Source of the DNA: Streptomyces achromogenes
GTDB lineage: Bacteria; Actinomycetota; Actinomycetes; Streptomycetales; Streptomycetaceae
Direction of reading: 5' to 3'
NCBI RefSeq assembly: GCF_030816715.1
Contig: NZ_JAUSYH010000001.1
Location: 4,650,001-4,714,000, forward strand
DNA length: 64,000 nucleotides
Shown here: positions 17,045 through 24,722 of the stretch, one piece after another
How the letters are laid out: every line of letters begins with the position of its first letter
Position numbering within the stretch: the stretch's first letter is position 1
Notes under the pieces: generated by a model
The model's input: the letters and a program-made list of their open reading frames with translations, nothing else
Database searches by the model: none
What the model was told of the DNA's origin: nothing
Position numbers and translations under genes: made by a program

Positions 17045-17064
17045 AGAACGTCCTCTATGTTACT
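17045..17064. promoter_or_regulatory. GBL-receptor operator (ARE-like) between receptor and AfsA genes
   Basis: AACGT-CCTCT-ATGTT (17047-17061) is an inverted repeat 30 nt upstream of the receptor start and 74 nt upstream of the AfsA start. The surrounding bases match the site at 13508-13527 almost exactly (shared CTCTATGTT core and flanking GGCCG). ArpA-type receptors characteristically repress their own gene and the divergent afsA gene through such a site. Confidence 0.65.
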
Positions 17065-17134
17065 GGCCGTGGCGCGCCTCCGCCACCGTGCGGGGGCAGC
17101 GCATGTCGACGCTGGACAACCAGGGGGGTTCCAC

Positions 17135-18067
17135 ATGAATGAGACGGTGACGGCTGCCGCGGTGTCGAGAACGGTCCGGGTCGCGAAGGATCTCGTCCAC
17201 AAGCACGACGGCGGCCAGGTGCTTCTCTCGGGCCTGAAGCGCCTGGCGGAGGACGAGTTCCTGGTCGCGGCGGACTGGACGGACGCGGGCCGTCTCGTGG
17301 CCGCCGGCGACCGGGGGGAGGGCAGCGCCGTACTGCTCACGGAAACGATTCGGCAGACCTTTCCGCTGCTGTCGCACGCCGGTTACGACGTCCCGTTCGA
17401 CCACCGTCTGCTGTGGAGCGAGTACCGCTACACGCTGAACCTCGGGACACTGCGCGAGGACGGCGTCGGCGGCCGGCCCGACCTGCACATCCGCTGCCAC
17501 GACGTGGTCCGCCGCCGCGGCCGGGTCTGCGCCCTGTCCCTGGACGTCACCGTGCTGCGCGACGGCGAGCAGTTGGCCACCGCGCACACCCGGTTCACCA
17601 TCCAGCCGCCCGCCATCTACGAGCGGCTGCGCGGCTCCCACGGCGACGCCCACCGCATGCTGGAACTGGCCCGCAGCCGCCCGCTGCCGCCGCCGGTCTC
17701 CGGCGCCGGCGAGGAGTTCCGGGACGTGGTGCTCTCCCCCACCGACGCGACGGACCGCTGGCAGCTGCGGATCGACACCTACCACCCGATGTACTTCGAC
17801 CACCCCGCCGACCACGCCCCGGGCATCCTGCTGCTGGAGGCGGCCAAGCAGGCCGTGCGCACCGTCCGGCACCCCAGGGTCGGCCTCGCCGAGGCGATGG
17901 AGACCGTCTTCCACCGCTACGTCGAGCTCGACTCCCCCTGCTGGGTGGAAGCCCGTCATCTGCCCGACGACCAACTCGGCCGCGCCCGCTTCCTGGTGAC
18001 GATGCATCAGGAAGGACAGCTGTGCTTCACGGCGCTGGTGTCGGTCGCCAAGGAGCAGTCCGGCTGA
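17135..18067 (+). CDS. AfsA-family gamma-butyrolactone synthase
   Basis: A 310-aa AfsA/ScbA homologue with two hotdog-like AfsA repeats (LVHKHDGGQVLLSGLKRLAE at the start of the first; PMYFDHPADHAPGILLLEAA in the second). AfsA enzymes join a beta-ketoacyl-ACP to dihydroxyacetone phosphate, the first step to GBL autoregulators. ATG 17135 follows CAGGGGGG; longer upstream frames overlap the receptor gene. Position opposite a receptor gene with a shared operator is the standard arrangement. The 3' end overlaps the convergent HAD-IB gene by ~40 nt. A distant paralogue lies at 27706-28755. Confidence 0.9.
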   Translation: MNETVTAAAVSRTVRVAKDLVHKHDGGQVLLSGLKRLAEDEFLVAADWTDAGRLVAAGDRGEGSAVLLTETIRQTFPLLSHAGYDVPFDHRLLWSEYRYTLNLGTLREDGVGGRPDLHIRCHDVVRRRGRVCALSLDVTVLRDGEQLATAHTRFTIQPPAIYERLRGSHGDAHRMLELARSRPLPPPVSGAGEEFRDVVLSPTDATDRWQLRIDTYHPMYFDHPADHAPGILLLEAAKQAVRTVRHPRVGLAEAMETVFHRYVELDSPCWVEARHLPDDQLGRARFLVTMHQEGQLCFTALVSVAKEQSG

Positions 18068-18779
18068 CGTTCGCGTCCCGCCCGGCCCCCGGCAGCGTGT
18101 CTCCGCCCACCCGGGCGACATGGGCGCCCAGCACCATGTCGTCGCCGACGGCGACGGGACGGCCCACGGAGCGCAGGAGGTCGAGGTCGGAGGCGTGATC
18201 GCCGTAGGCGGCGGCGTGCGAGGGGGACACCGCGCGCCGCCGCATCAGCGCGCGCGCCAGCCGGCCCTTCTCGACGCCGATGACCGGGCGTTCCACCAGC
18301 CCCGTGCAGTGGCCGCCGACGTACTCCGGCTCGCTGCACAGGATCTCGTCGGCGCCGAGCAACTCCGCGACCGGCTCCAGACAGGGCCGGAACGAACCCG
18401 ACACCAGCACGATCAGCGCCCCCCGCGCCCGGTGCCCGCGCAGGGCGGACACCACCGGCTGGTGCAGCAGCGCGCCGCCGGCGAGCTCCGCCTCGAACCA
18501 GGCGCGGCCGTGCGCGAACAGCTCCTCGCGCGGCCGGTCCGCGAACAGGCGGTAGTACTCGCGGTTGGTGACCAGCCGTGAGACGCCCGCCGCCGACCTG
18601 CGCCGCAGCGTGTCCGCCGCTTCCTCGTACGCGGACGGCGGCAGACCGCGCTCGCGGTAGTGGAACTCGAGGAAGCGGAACATGCTCTTGACGGTGATCA
18701 GCGTCTCGTCGACGTCGAAGAAGGCGATCTCGACGGGGGCGTCGCTCGGTGCGCCGGGGACATCGGACACAGCGGACAT
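18027..18779 (-). CDS. HAD-IB (SerB-like) phosphatase
   Basis: A 250-aa HAD subfamily IB hydrolase. Motif I FFDVDETLI has the catalytic DxD, motif II LVSGSF supplies the Ser, a conserved Lys occurs in GVEKGRLARAL, and motif IV is YGDHASDLDLL. Such proteins dephosphorylate small phospho-metabolites. Located last in the minus-strand biosynthetic run, it may remove the phosphate introduced by an AfsA-type condensation. ATG 18779 has GGAAGG about ten nt upstream. The 3' end overlaps the convergent AfsA gene. Confidence 0.8.
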   Translation of the reverse strand: MSAVSDVPGAPSDAPVEIAFFDVDETLITVKSMFRFLEFHYRERGLPPSAYEEAADTLRRRSAAGVSRLVTNREYYRLFADRPREELFAHGRAWFEAELAGGALLHQPVVSALRGHRARGALIVLVSGSFRPCLEPVAELLGADEILCSEPEYVGGHCTGLVERPVIGVEKGRLARALMRRRAVSPSHAAAYGDHASDLDLLRSVGRPVAVGDDMVLGAHVARVGGDTLPGAGRDANVSRTAPWRPTPAP

Positions 18780-18798
18780 GGGGTACGGCCTTCCGTGC

Positions 18799-19110
18799 GG
18801 GTGACGGGTGACGGGTGACGGGGGAGGGGTGACGGGGGAGGGGCGGCCGGCGCCGGTACTGCGGCCCCCACGGTCTGGGCGGGCACGGGTGGGCCCGCCG
18901 CACCGACGGGGCCGGCCCGGACGCGGAGCCGGCGGGCCGGCCCGGGGCGCGCGGGCCGGCGGCGCCGCGTCCCGGACGACGCCGGGAGCGGCCGGGTCGG
19001 ACCGGGACAGCCGGGGCCGGCGGGGCCGGCGGGGCCGCCAGGACCGGAGGGGTCCGCCGGGGCCGCCAGAACCGCCGGGGCCGCCAGAACCGGCGGGGCC
19101 GGCGGGATCA
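18799..19110. repeat. Low-complexity repeats in the gap between HAD-IB and dehydrogenase genes
   Basis: The 328-nt gap between HAD-IB and the 3-hydroxyacyl-CoA dehydrogenase holds two repeat tracts: 7-nt GTGACGG units near 18799-18845, and ~18-nt units of the type GGGGCCGCCAGAACCGCC from about 19015 to 19110. One frame across the second tract would read as a Gly/Pro collagen-like string, but no start or codon pattern supports a gene. Nothing else is recognised. Confidence 0.6.
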
Positions 19111-20856
19111 GACGGTTGCGGGGACCGGCGCGGCGGCTCGGGAGGCCAGGTAGGTGCGGGCGCTCTTGCCGGGCGTCTTGCGGCCCAGGTGGCGCGCGGC
19201 CACCAGCTGCTCCAGCAGCGGGGCCGACCGCGGCGCCCGGCAGCGCGGGTCGGCATGGAGACGGCGCTGCACCTCCAGGGCCACATCGGCGCCGACCGTG
19301 TCGAGCAGCCGTACCGGACCCAGCGGCTGGCCGCCCACGCCGCGTGCGGCCGCGTCCAGCGCGGCGGTCGTCGTCTCCTGCGCGTCCAGCAGCTCGAGAG
19401 CCTGGTTCAGATACGGGAAGAGCAGCGCGTTGACGATGAAGCCGGCCCGGTCGCCGCACCGCACGGCCTGCTTGCCGAGCCGTTCGGCCACCGCGCGGGC
19501 ACGGGCCAGGTTGTGCGCGCTGGTTCCCTCCGCCGGGACCAGCTCCACCAGGCGCATCACCGGGGCCGGGTTGAAGAAGTGCAGGCCCAGCACGTCCGCC
19601 GGCCGGCCCGCCGGCTCGGTGCAGTCGGCGACCGACAGACTCGAGGTGGACGTGGCCAGCAGGGTGCGCGGCGCGCAGACCTCGCCCAGCTCGGCGAACA
19701 GCGCTCGCTTGACCTCCAGGTCCTCCACCACCGCCTCGACGACGAGGTCCACCGCGACCAGCACCGAGCGGTCCGCGGTCGCCGTGAAACGGCTCTCCCC
19801 CGGCTCCTCGCCGGTGTCCGCGCCCGTGCCCGCTTCCACGGTCGTGCGCGTGCGCTGGAGTGCGAACTCCACGCGTTCGGCGGCCGCTCGCGCCTTCTCC
19901 TCGGTCCGCGCCAGCAGCGTGGTGTCGAAGCCGCCGCGCACGAAGGACTCCGCGATGCCGGTGGCCATCGTCCCGGAGCCGACGACCACCACCCGGCGTC
20001 CGGGCGGGGCGGTCGGCTCCGCCGGACGGCCCGGCGCCGCGCCCCGGTCGTGGCGGTGGAAGCCGCGGCCCGTCTTGCGGCCGAGCGCGCCCCGGGCGAT
20101 CAGCTCGTCGAGCACCGGGGCCGGCGACGTGTGCCCGTCGGCCGTCTCGGCGAGGCGGGAGAGCAGGTCACGGGCGGTGTCCAGGCCGATCGCGTCGAGC
20201 ACGGCCAGCGGCCCCTCGCGCCAGCCGCAGCCGAGCCGCATCGCGGTGTCGACGTCCTCGGCGGTGGCGTACCCGTCGTGGACCATCCACGCGGCCCGGT
20301 TCAGCAGGCCGAGCAGCAGACCCGGGGCGAGCGAGCCGGGTCGGTCGACGACCCGGTGCGCGGTGATCCCGGCCGCCGTCAGGATCCGGTCCACCCGCTC
20401 GGCGGCGGCATCCCCGGCGCGGGCGGCGCGGGCGACCTCCACGGCGTCGAGGTCGTCGGCGCGCAGGAAGCGCAGCGCGAACAGGTCGGGGCCCGCGGCC
20501 TCCTCGAGGTCGGCGAGGGACGTCGTCAACGCCGTGGTGAGCACCGGGGTGCCCGGACGCAGGTGACGGCGTACCTTGGCGAGCACCAGCCGCTTCAGCG
20601 CGGCCGGTTCCGGCACCGACTCGATGACCAGGTCGGCCGTGGCGACCCCGGCCGGGAAGCGGGTCAGGGTGCGGGGGCGCTCGGACGGGCTCAGGTCCCG
20701 GACGCGGCCCAGCGCCGCCGGGTCGGCGTCGACGCCGACGACGGTGAGCCCCGCGCCGGCGAGTCGGCGCACCAGGGCCAGTCCGGTGCCGCCCAGACCG
20801 ACGACGGCGACGGTGTACGGAGACGGCGCGGGGACGCCGTCCGGCTGATCGGGCAT
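19108..20856 (-). CDS. Double-domain 3-hydroxyacyl-CoA dehydrogenase
   Basis: A 582-aa protein made of two 3-hydroxyacyl-CoA dehydrogenase units. The first begins VAVVGLGGTGLALVRRLAGA and the second, near residue 290, VVVVGSGTMATGIAESFVRG; each has its own NAD-binding Rossmann motif and C-terminal helical part (GRKTGRGF and GRKTPGKS ends). The catalytic His-Asn pattern (LGLHFFNPAPVMRLVELVP) is clear in the second unit, while the first lacks this motif and may be structural. It would interconvert 3-keto and 3-hydroxy acyl thioesters, filling the ketoreductase role otherwise missing here. ATG 20856 follows AGGAG. Confidence 0.85.
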   Translation of the reverse strand: MPDQPDGVPAPSPYTVAVVGLGGTGLALVRRLAGAGLTVVGVDADPAALGRVRDLSPSERPRTLTRFPAGVATADLVIESVPEPAALKRLVLAKVRRHLRPGTPVLTTALTTSLADLEEAAGPDLFALRFLRADDLDAVEVARAARAGDAAAERVDRILTAAGITAHRVVDRPGSLAPGLLLGLLNRAAWMVHDGYATAEDVDTAMRLGCGWREGPLAVLDAIGLDTARDLLSRLAETADGHTSPAPVLDELIARGALGRKTGRGFHRHDRGAAPGRPAEPTAPPGRRVVVVGSGTMATGIAESFVRGGFDTTLLARTEEKARAAAERVEFALQRTRTTVEAGTGADTGEEPGESRFTATADRSVLVAVDLVVEAVVEDLEVKRALFAELGEVCAPRTLLATSTSSLSVADCTEPAGRPADVLGLHFFNPAPVMRLVELVPAEGTSAHNLARARAVAERLGKQAVRCGDRAGFIVNALLFPYLNQALELLDAQETTTAALDAAARGVGGQPLGPVRLLDTVGADVALEVQRRLHADPRCRAPRSAPLLEQLVAARHLGRKTPGKSARTYLASRAAAPVPATV

Positions 20857-20975
20857 GGTGTGCTCCTGCTTGTCGAGGCGGTCGGGGGTTGCCGACGGCC
20901 GTCCAGGGCGGTCGAGGACGGTCGGAGACCGCCGGCGGGTCCGGGGCGGGTCGGCCGGGGGTGTGCCGGCGGGTG

Positions 20976-21036
20976 GGCGTGCGGTCAGCAGCGGCTGCCG
21001 GGGAGTGGGTGTGCCGTCAGTAGCGGCTGCCGGTGG
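20976..21036. repeat. Tandem copy of the aldo/keto reductase 3' end
   Basis: The 3' end of the reductase gene (GTCAGTAGCGGCTGCCGG, 21015-21032) has an imperfect copy (GTCAGCAGCGGCTGCCGG, 20984-21001) 31 nt downstream on the minus strand, with matching flanks. It looks like a small local duplication extending into the 160-nt spacer before the dehydrogenase gene. Confidence 0.6.
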
Positions 21037-21988
21037 GGGCGGGGGCGGTGTCGAGGTCCCGTAGGTCCTGCGAGGTCAGGCGCAGGGCGGCCGCGGCCAG
21101 GTTGTCCGTCAGATAGCGGGGCTGTTTGGTCCCGGGGACGGGGACGACGTGGTCGCCCTGCGCGAGGGTCCAGGCCAGGGCGACCTGGGCGGCGGTCGCG
21201 CCGTGCCGGGCGGCCACCTTCTCCACGGTGTGCGTGATGCGCAGGTTGGCGGTGAACGCCGCCCCGGTGAAACGGGGGTTCGCGGCCCGGAAGTCGCCGG
21301 CCTCGAAATCCTCCGGCCGGGTGTAGCGGCCGGTGAGGAAGCCCCGGCCGAGCGGTGCGAACGGCACGAAGGCGGCGCCGTGCGCGGCGCACCAGCCGGA
21401 GATCCCGGTACCCGGGTCGAGCGGTTCGCGGGTCCACAGGGACAGTTCGGACTGCACCGCCGCCACCGGATGGACGCGGTGCGCGGTGTCGGCCTGCTCC
21501 CGGGTCACCTCCGACAGCCCGAGGTGGCGCACCTTGCCCGCGCGCACCAGTTCGGCCAGCGCGCCCCACGACTCCTCCAGCGGTACGGCGGGGTCGACGC
21601 GGTGCAGGTAGTACAGGTCGATGACGTCGACGCCGAGCCGCCGCAGGGAGGCGTCGGCCGAGCGACGGATGTGCTCGGGGGAGCCGTCGCGGCTCAGTGC
21701 CCGGGTGGCCAGGTCGTCCACGACGATGCCGGTCTTGGTCGCCACCACGGCGTCGCCGCGACGCCCGGCGAGGGCACGGCCGACGAGGGTCTCGTTGTGG
21801 CCCTCGCCGTAGGCGTCGGCCGTGTCCAGCAGGACCGGACCGGCGTCCAGCGCCTGCCGGATCACCGAGACCGACACCGTGTCGTCGCGCTGGGACTCGG
21901 CATAGCCCCAGCTCATTCCCATGCATCCGAGGCCGACGGGACGGACGTCGAATCCGGTCGGACCGAGGCTGCGCGTGCTCAAGGGCAC
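21017..21988 (-). CDS. Aldo/keto reductase
   Basis: A 323-aa AKR TIM-barrel reductase. Catalytic tetrad visible as Asp55 and Tyr60 (DTADAYG), Lys85 (ATKTG) and His129 (YYLHR); the NADPH-binding C-terminal segment reads VPVPGTKQPRYL. Likely reduces an aldehyde or ketone intermediate of the pathway. GTG 21988 is chosen because AGGAAGGAAC abuts it; the longer frame overlaps low-complexity sequence. Lies 54 nt downstream of fabF on the same strand. Confidence 0.88.
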   Translation of the reverse strand: MPLSTRSLGPTGFDVRPVGLGCMGMSWGYAESQRDDTVSVSVIRQALDAGPVLLDTADAYGEGHNETLVGRALAGRRGDAVVATKTGIVVDDLATRALSRDGSPEHIRRSADASLRRLGVDVIDLYYLHRVDPAVPLEESWGALAELVRAGKVRHLGLSEVTREQADTAHRVHPVAAVQSELSLWTREPLDPGTGISGWCAAHGAAFVPFAPLGRGFLTGRYTRPEDFEAGDFRAANPRFTGAAFTANLRITHTVEKVAARHGATAAQVALAWTLAQGDHVVPVPGTKQPRYLTDNLAAAALRLTSQDLRDLDTAPAPTGSRY

Positions 21989-22042
21989 GTTCCTTCCTGT
22001 GAGTGGGGTGGGCCGGGGCCGGGGTGCGGACACCCCGGCCCG

Positions 22043-23287
22043 TCAGGCCGCGGCGGTGAGGACCAGGGCGGCGTTGTGCCCCCCGAACCCCAGGGACGTG
22101 CTCGCGGCGACGCTCATCCGCCGGTGCCGCGCCGAGCCGGTGACGACGTCGATGTCGACGTCGATCGCCGGGTCCAGCGACCGCACGTTGGCGGTGGGCG
22201 GCACCGCGCCGTGGTACAGCGCCAGTGCCGTGTACGCCGCCTCGACGGCGCCCGCCGCGGCGAGGGTGTGGCCGGTGACGCCCTTGGTGGAGGAGACCGC
22301 CGCGCGGTCGCCGAGCACCGAGTGCAGGGCACGGGCCTCCGTGAGGTCGTTCATCGGGGTGGAGGTGCCGTGCGCGTTGACGTGCTCCACTTCGTCGGGC
22401 AGCACTCCGGCGTCGTCCAGGGCGGCCCGCAGCGCCCGGGCCAGGCCCTCGCCCCGCGGGTGCGGGGCGGTGGCGTGGTGCGCGTCGGACGTGGCGCTGA
22501 AACCGGCGATGTCCGCATAGCGCCGGGCGCCCCGGGCGGTGGCGTCCGCGCACCGCTCCAGCACCAGGATCGCCGCGCCCTCGCCGGCCACGAAGCCGTC
22601 CCGGTCCGCCGCGAACGGCCGTGAGGCCGCCCCGGGTTCGTCGGTACGGCCCGACAACGCGCCCATCCGGGAGAGCCCGTTGAGCGTGCCGGGGCTGATC
22701 GCCGACTCGGTGCCGCCGGCCAGGACGACGTCGCACAGTCCGGACAGCAGCCATTCGCGGGCCGTGCCGATCGCGGACGCCCCCGACGCGCACGCGGTCG
22801 CGGTGACCAGGCTGGGACCGTGGATGCGCAGGTCCATGGCGACGTATCCGGCGACCATGTTGACCATGCTCATGGGGATCATCAGCGCGGACACGTCCTC
22901 GGGGGTGCCCTCGGAGTACGTGCGCAGTTGCTTCTCCAGGGTGGCCGCGCCGCCCAGCGAGTTGCCGATGACCACACCCACCCGCGTGCAGTCCCAGGAT
23001 CCGGTGTCCAGACCGGAGTCCGCGACCGCCTGCCGGGCGCCGACCACGGCGAGCTGGGTGAAGCGGTCCAGCTTCCAGGCGGTGCGCCGGCCCAGCTCGG
23101 CCGTGGGGTCGAAGCCGGGGACCCGGCAGGAGATGTCGACCCTCTCACCCTTGAGCTCGGGGTCGGTGGCCCCGGCGGAGACGCCGGACAGCACGCGCCG
23201 CCAGTTCTCCGCCACCCCGATGCCGGCCGGGGTGACCAGGCCCATTCCGGTGACCGCGACTCCGCGGCCCCGGGCCACGCCGCTCAT
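22043..23287 (-). CDS. Beta-ketoacyl-ACP synthase II (FabF-like)
   Basis: A 414-aa KAS I/II-type condensing enzyme with a complete Cys-His-His triad: Cys166 (TACASG), His306 (NAHGTST) and His340 (KGVTGHTLAAAG). It elongates an ACP-bound acyl chain with malonyl-ACP. The adjacent gene is an ACP, not a chain-length factor, so this is FAS-like rather than an aromatic minimal PKS. Its ATG overlaps the ACP stop as ATGA. GVAGMGLVTPAG-like N-terminal motif is present (VAVTGMGLVTPAG). Confidence 0.92.
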   Translation of the reverse strand: MSGVARGRGVAVTGMGLVTPAGIGVAENWRRVLSGVSAGATDPELKGERVDISCRVPGFDPTAELGRRTAWKLDRFTQLAVVGARQAVADSGLDTGSWDCTRVGVVIGNSLGGAATLEKQLRTYSEGTPEDVSALMIPMSMVNMVAGYVAMDLRIHGPSLVTATACASGASAIGTAREWLLSGLCDVVLAGGTESAISPGTLNGLSRMGALSGRTDEPGAASRPFAADRDGFVAGEGAAILVLERCADATARGARRYADIAGFSATSDAHHATAPHPRGEGLARALRAALDDAGVLPDEVEHVNAHGTSTPMNDLTEARALHSVLGDRAAVSSTKGVTGHTLAAAGAVEAAYTALALYHGAVPPTANVRSLDPAIDVDIDVVTGSARHRRMSVAASTSLGFGGHNAALVLTAAA

Positions 23288-23547
23288 GCCTGATCCGCCT
23301 TCGCGCGGATCACGTTGACGGCCTCGTCCAGGGTGAAGGCGGACTTCAGCTCGCCCTCCTGGAGGACGATGCCCATTTCCTTGCGCAGGATCAGGCTCAG
23401 CTCCACGAGGATCAGGGAGTCGATCTCCAGCTCGTCGAAGGTGGCGCCGGAGAGCAGTTCCGCCTCGTCGAGGCCGAACTTCTCGCTGATCAGGATGGAG
23501 ACGCGGTGCTTGAGGGACTCCTGGACCTGGATGACGGGAGTGCTCAT
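23284..23547 (-). CDS. Acyl carrier protein
   Basis: An 87-aa four-helix ACP. The phosphopantetheine site is Ser44 in FDELEIDSLILVEL; a typical acidic helix II follows. ATG 23547 is preceded by GAGGAAA. The leader upstream is a 155-nt tract with almost no T on the coding strand (separate entry). Translationally coupled to the FabF-like gene, so the pair should be made in fixed proportion; it is presumably the carrier for FabH, FabF and malonyl transferase in this cluster. Confidence 0.92.
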   Translation of the reverse strand: MSTPVIQVQESLKHRVSILISEKFGLDEAELLSGATFDELEIDSLILVELSLILRKEMGIVLQEGELKSAFTLDEAVNVIRAKADQA

Positions 23548-23702
23548 GGTGGTTTCCTCTCGTGGTGCTTTTCTCGGTGTTGTGGGTGCTGTCGGTCTTG
23601 TCGGTTTTGTGGGAGCGGTGGGGCTGTGGGGTTGTGGGGGCGTGGGGTTCTGGGCCGTGGGGTCCTCGGTGCGGCCGGTGGCTCTCGGTGTCGCCGGTGG
23701 GG
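23548..23702 (-). other. T-depleted A/C-rich spacer before the ACP gene
   Basis: Over 155 nt the minus (coding) strand contains a single T, with recurrent CCCACAACCCCAC-like blocks. No reading frame or hairpin is apparent. It lies between fabH and the ACP start. Such unstructured C-rich RNA could serve as a ribosome-access region for abundant ACP translation or as a Rho entry site. Confidence 0.6.
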
Positions 23703-24722
23703 TCAGCCGGTTTCCAGGGCCGGCCAGACCAGTGCGGCCGAGCCCCAGGTGAGGCCGCCGCCGAACCCGGTGAGGAGCACGCGGTGGCCGGGCCGCAGCT
23801 CGCCGTCGGCGGCGGCGTCGCGCAGGGCGAGCGGGATCGAGGCGGCCACGGTGTTGCCGACCCGGTCCAGGTTGGCCACGATCTGCTTCTCCTCCAGGCC
23901 GAGTTGCTCGCCCACGGCGTTGAGGATGCGGATGTTGGCCTGGTGGGCCACGACCTTGTCCACCTCGGCGGGCGTCCAGCCGATCCGGTCGAGGAGGGCC
24001 TGCGAGGACCGGCTCATGTCCAGCACGGCCCGGGTGAACACGGGACGGCCGTCCATGGTGAAGAAGTGGTCCCCGTCGCCCGGGGGGCCGGGCGTGGAGC
24101 GCTGCCGGGAGCCTCCGGCGCGCACGGTGATCAGGTCGGCGCCCGAGCCGTCGCTGCCCAGGTCGAAGCCGAGCAGCGCACCCGGCTCGTCCGCCCCGCC
24201 CGCCCGCAGGACCACGGCTCCGGCTCCGTCGCCGAAGATGGCCCGGGTGGTGCGGTCGGCCGGGTCGAGGATGGTCGAGAAGGTGTCCGCGCCGATCACC
24301 AGGGCCCGTTCGGCGACCCCCGCGGTGATCATGGAGGCGGCTGCGGCCAGCGCGTACACGAACCCGGTGCAGACGGCGGACACGTCGAACGCGGGAACCG
24401 TCCCCAGGCCGAGCCGGTGGGCGACGTCCGGCGCGGTGGCCGGGCACGGTCGGTCCGGCGTGCTGGTGGCCAGCACCACCAGGTCCACTCCGGCCGCGTC
24501 CTCCCCACCGGTCCGGCGGGCCGAGGCGAGTGCGTCCCGGCCGGCCGCCACGGCGAGGTCGGAGGTGGCCTCGCCCGGGGCGACGACATGACGCCGGCCG
24601 ATCCCGGTCCGGGTACGGATCCACCGGTCGGAGGTGTCGAGCTGCTCCGCCAGCTTCTCGTTGGAGACGGCCGTCGCCGGCAGGGCGCCCCCCAGGCCGC
24701 ACAGGACCGCGACGCGGCTCAT
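23703..24722 (-). CDS. Beta-ketoacyl-ACP synthase III (FabH-like)
   Basis: A 339-aa KAS III with an intact Cys118 (SAVCTGF), His260 (HQANIRI) and Asn290 (RVGNT) triad, expected to start chains by condensing an acyl-CoA with malonyl-ACP. C-terminal GFGGGLTWGSA is typical. ATG 24722 overlaps the FAD monooxygenase stop as ATGA. Together with the CerJ-like protein at 26639-27709 it gives the cluster two KAS III-fold proteins; only this one has the standard condensing triad. Confidence 0.92.
   Translation of the reverse strand: MSRVAVLCGLGGALPATAVSNEKLAEQLDTSDRWIRTRTGIGRRHVVAPGEATSDLAVAAGRDALASARRTGGEDAAGVDLVVLATSTPDRPCPATAPDVAHRLGLGTVPAFDVSAVCTGFVYALAAAASMITAGVAERALVIGADTFSTILDPADRTTRAIFGDGAGAVVLRAGGADEPGALLGFDLGSDGSGADLITVRAGGSRQRSTPGPPGDGDHFFTMDGRPVFTRAVLDMSRSSQALLDRIGWTPAEVDKVVAHQANIRILNAVGEQLGLEEKQIVANLDRVGNTVAASIPLALRDAAADGELRPGHRVLLTGFGGGLTWGSAALVWPALETG

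Noticed and set aside
22043..23547. Minimal aromatic type II PKS
   Set aside because: There is a ketosynthase and an ACP but no chain-length factor, cyclase or aromatase; FAS-like is the better reading.
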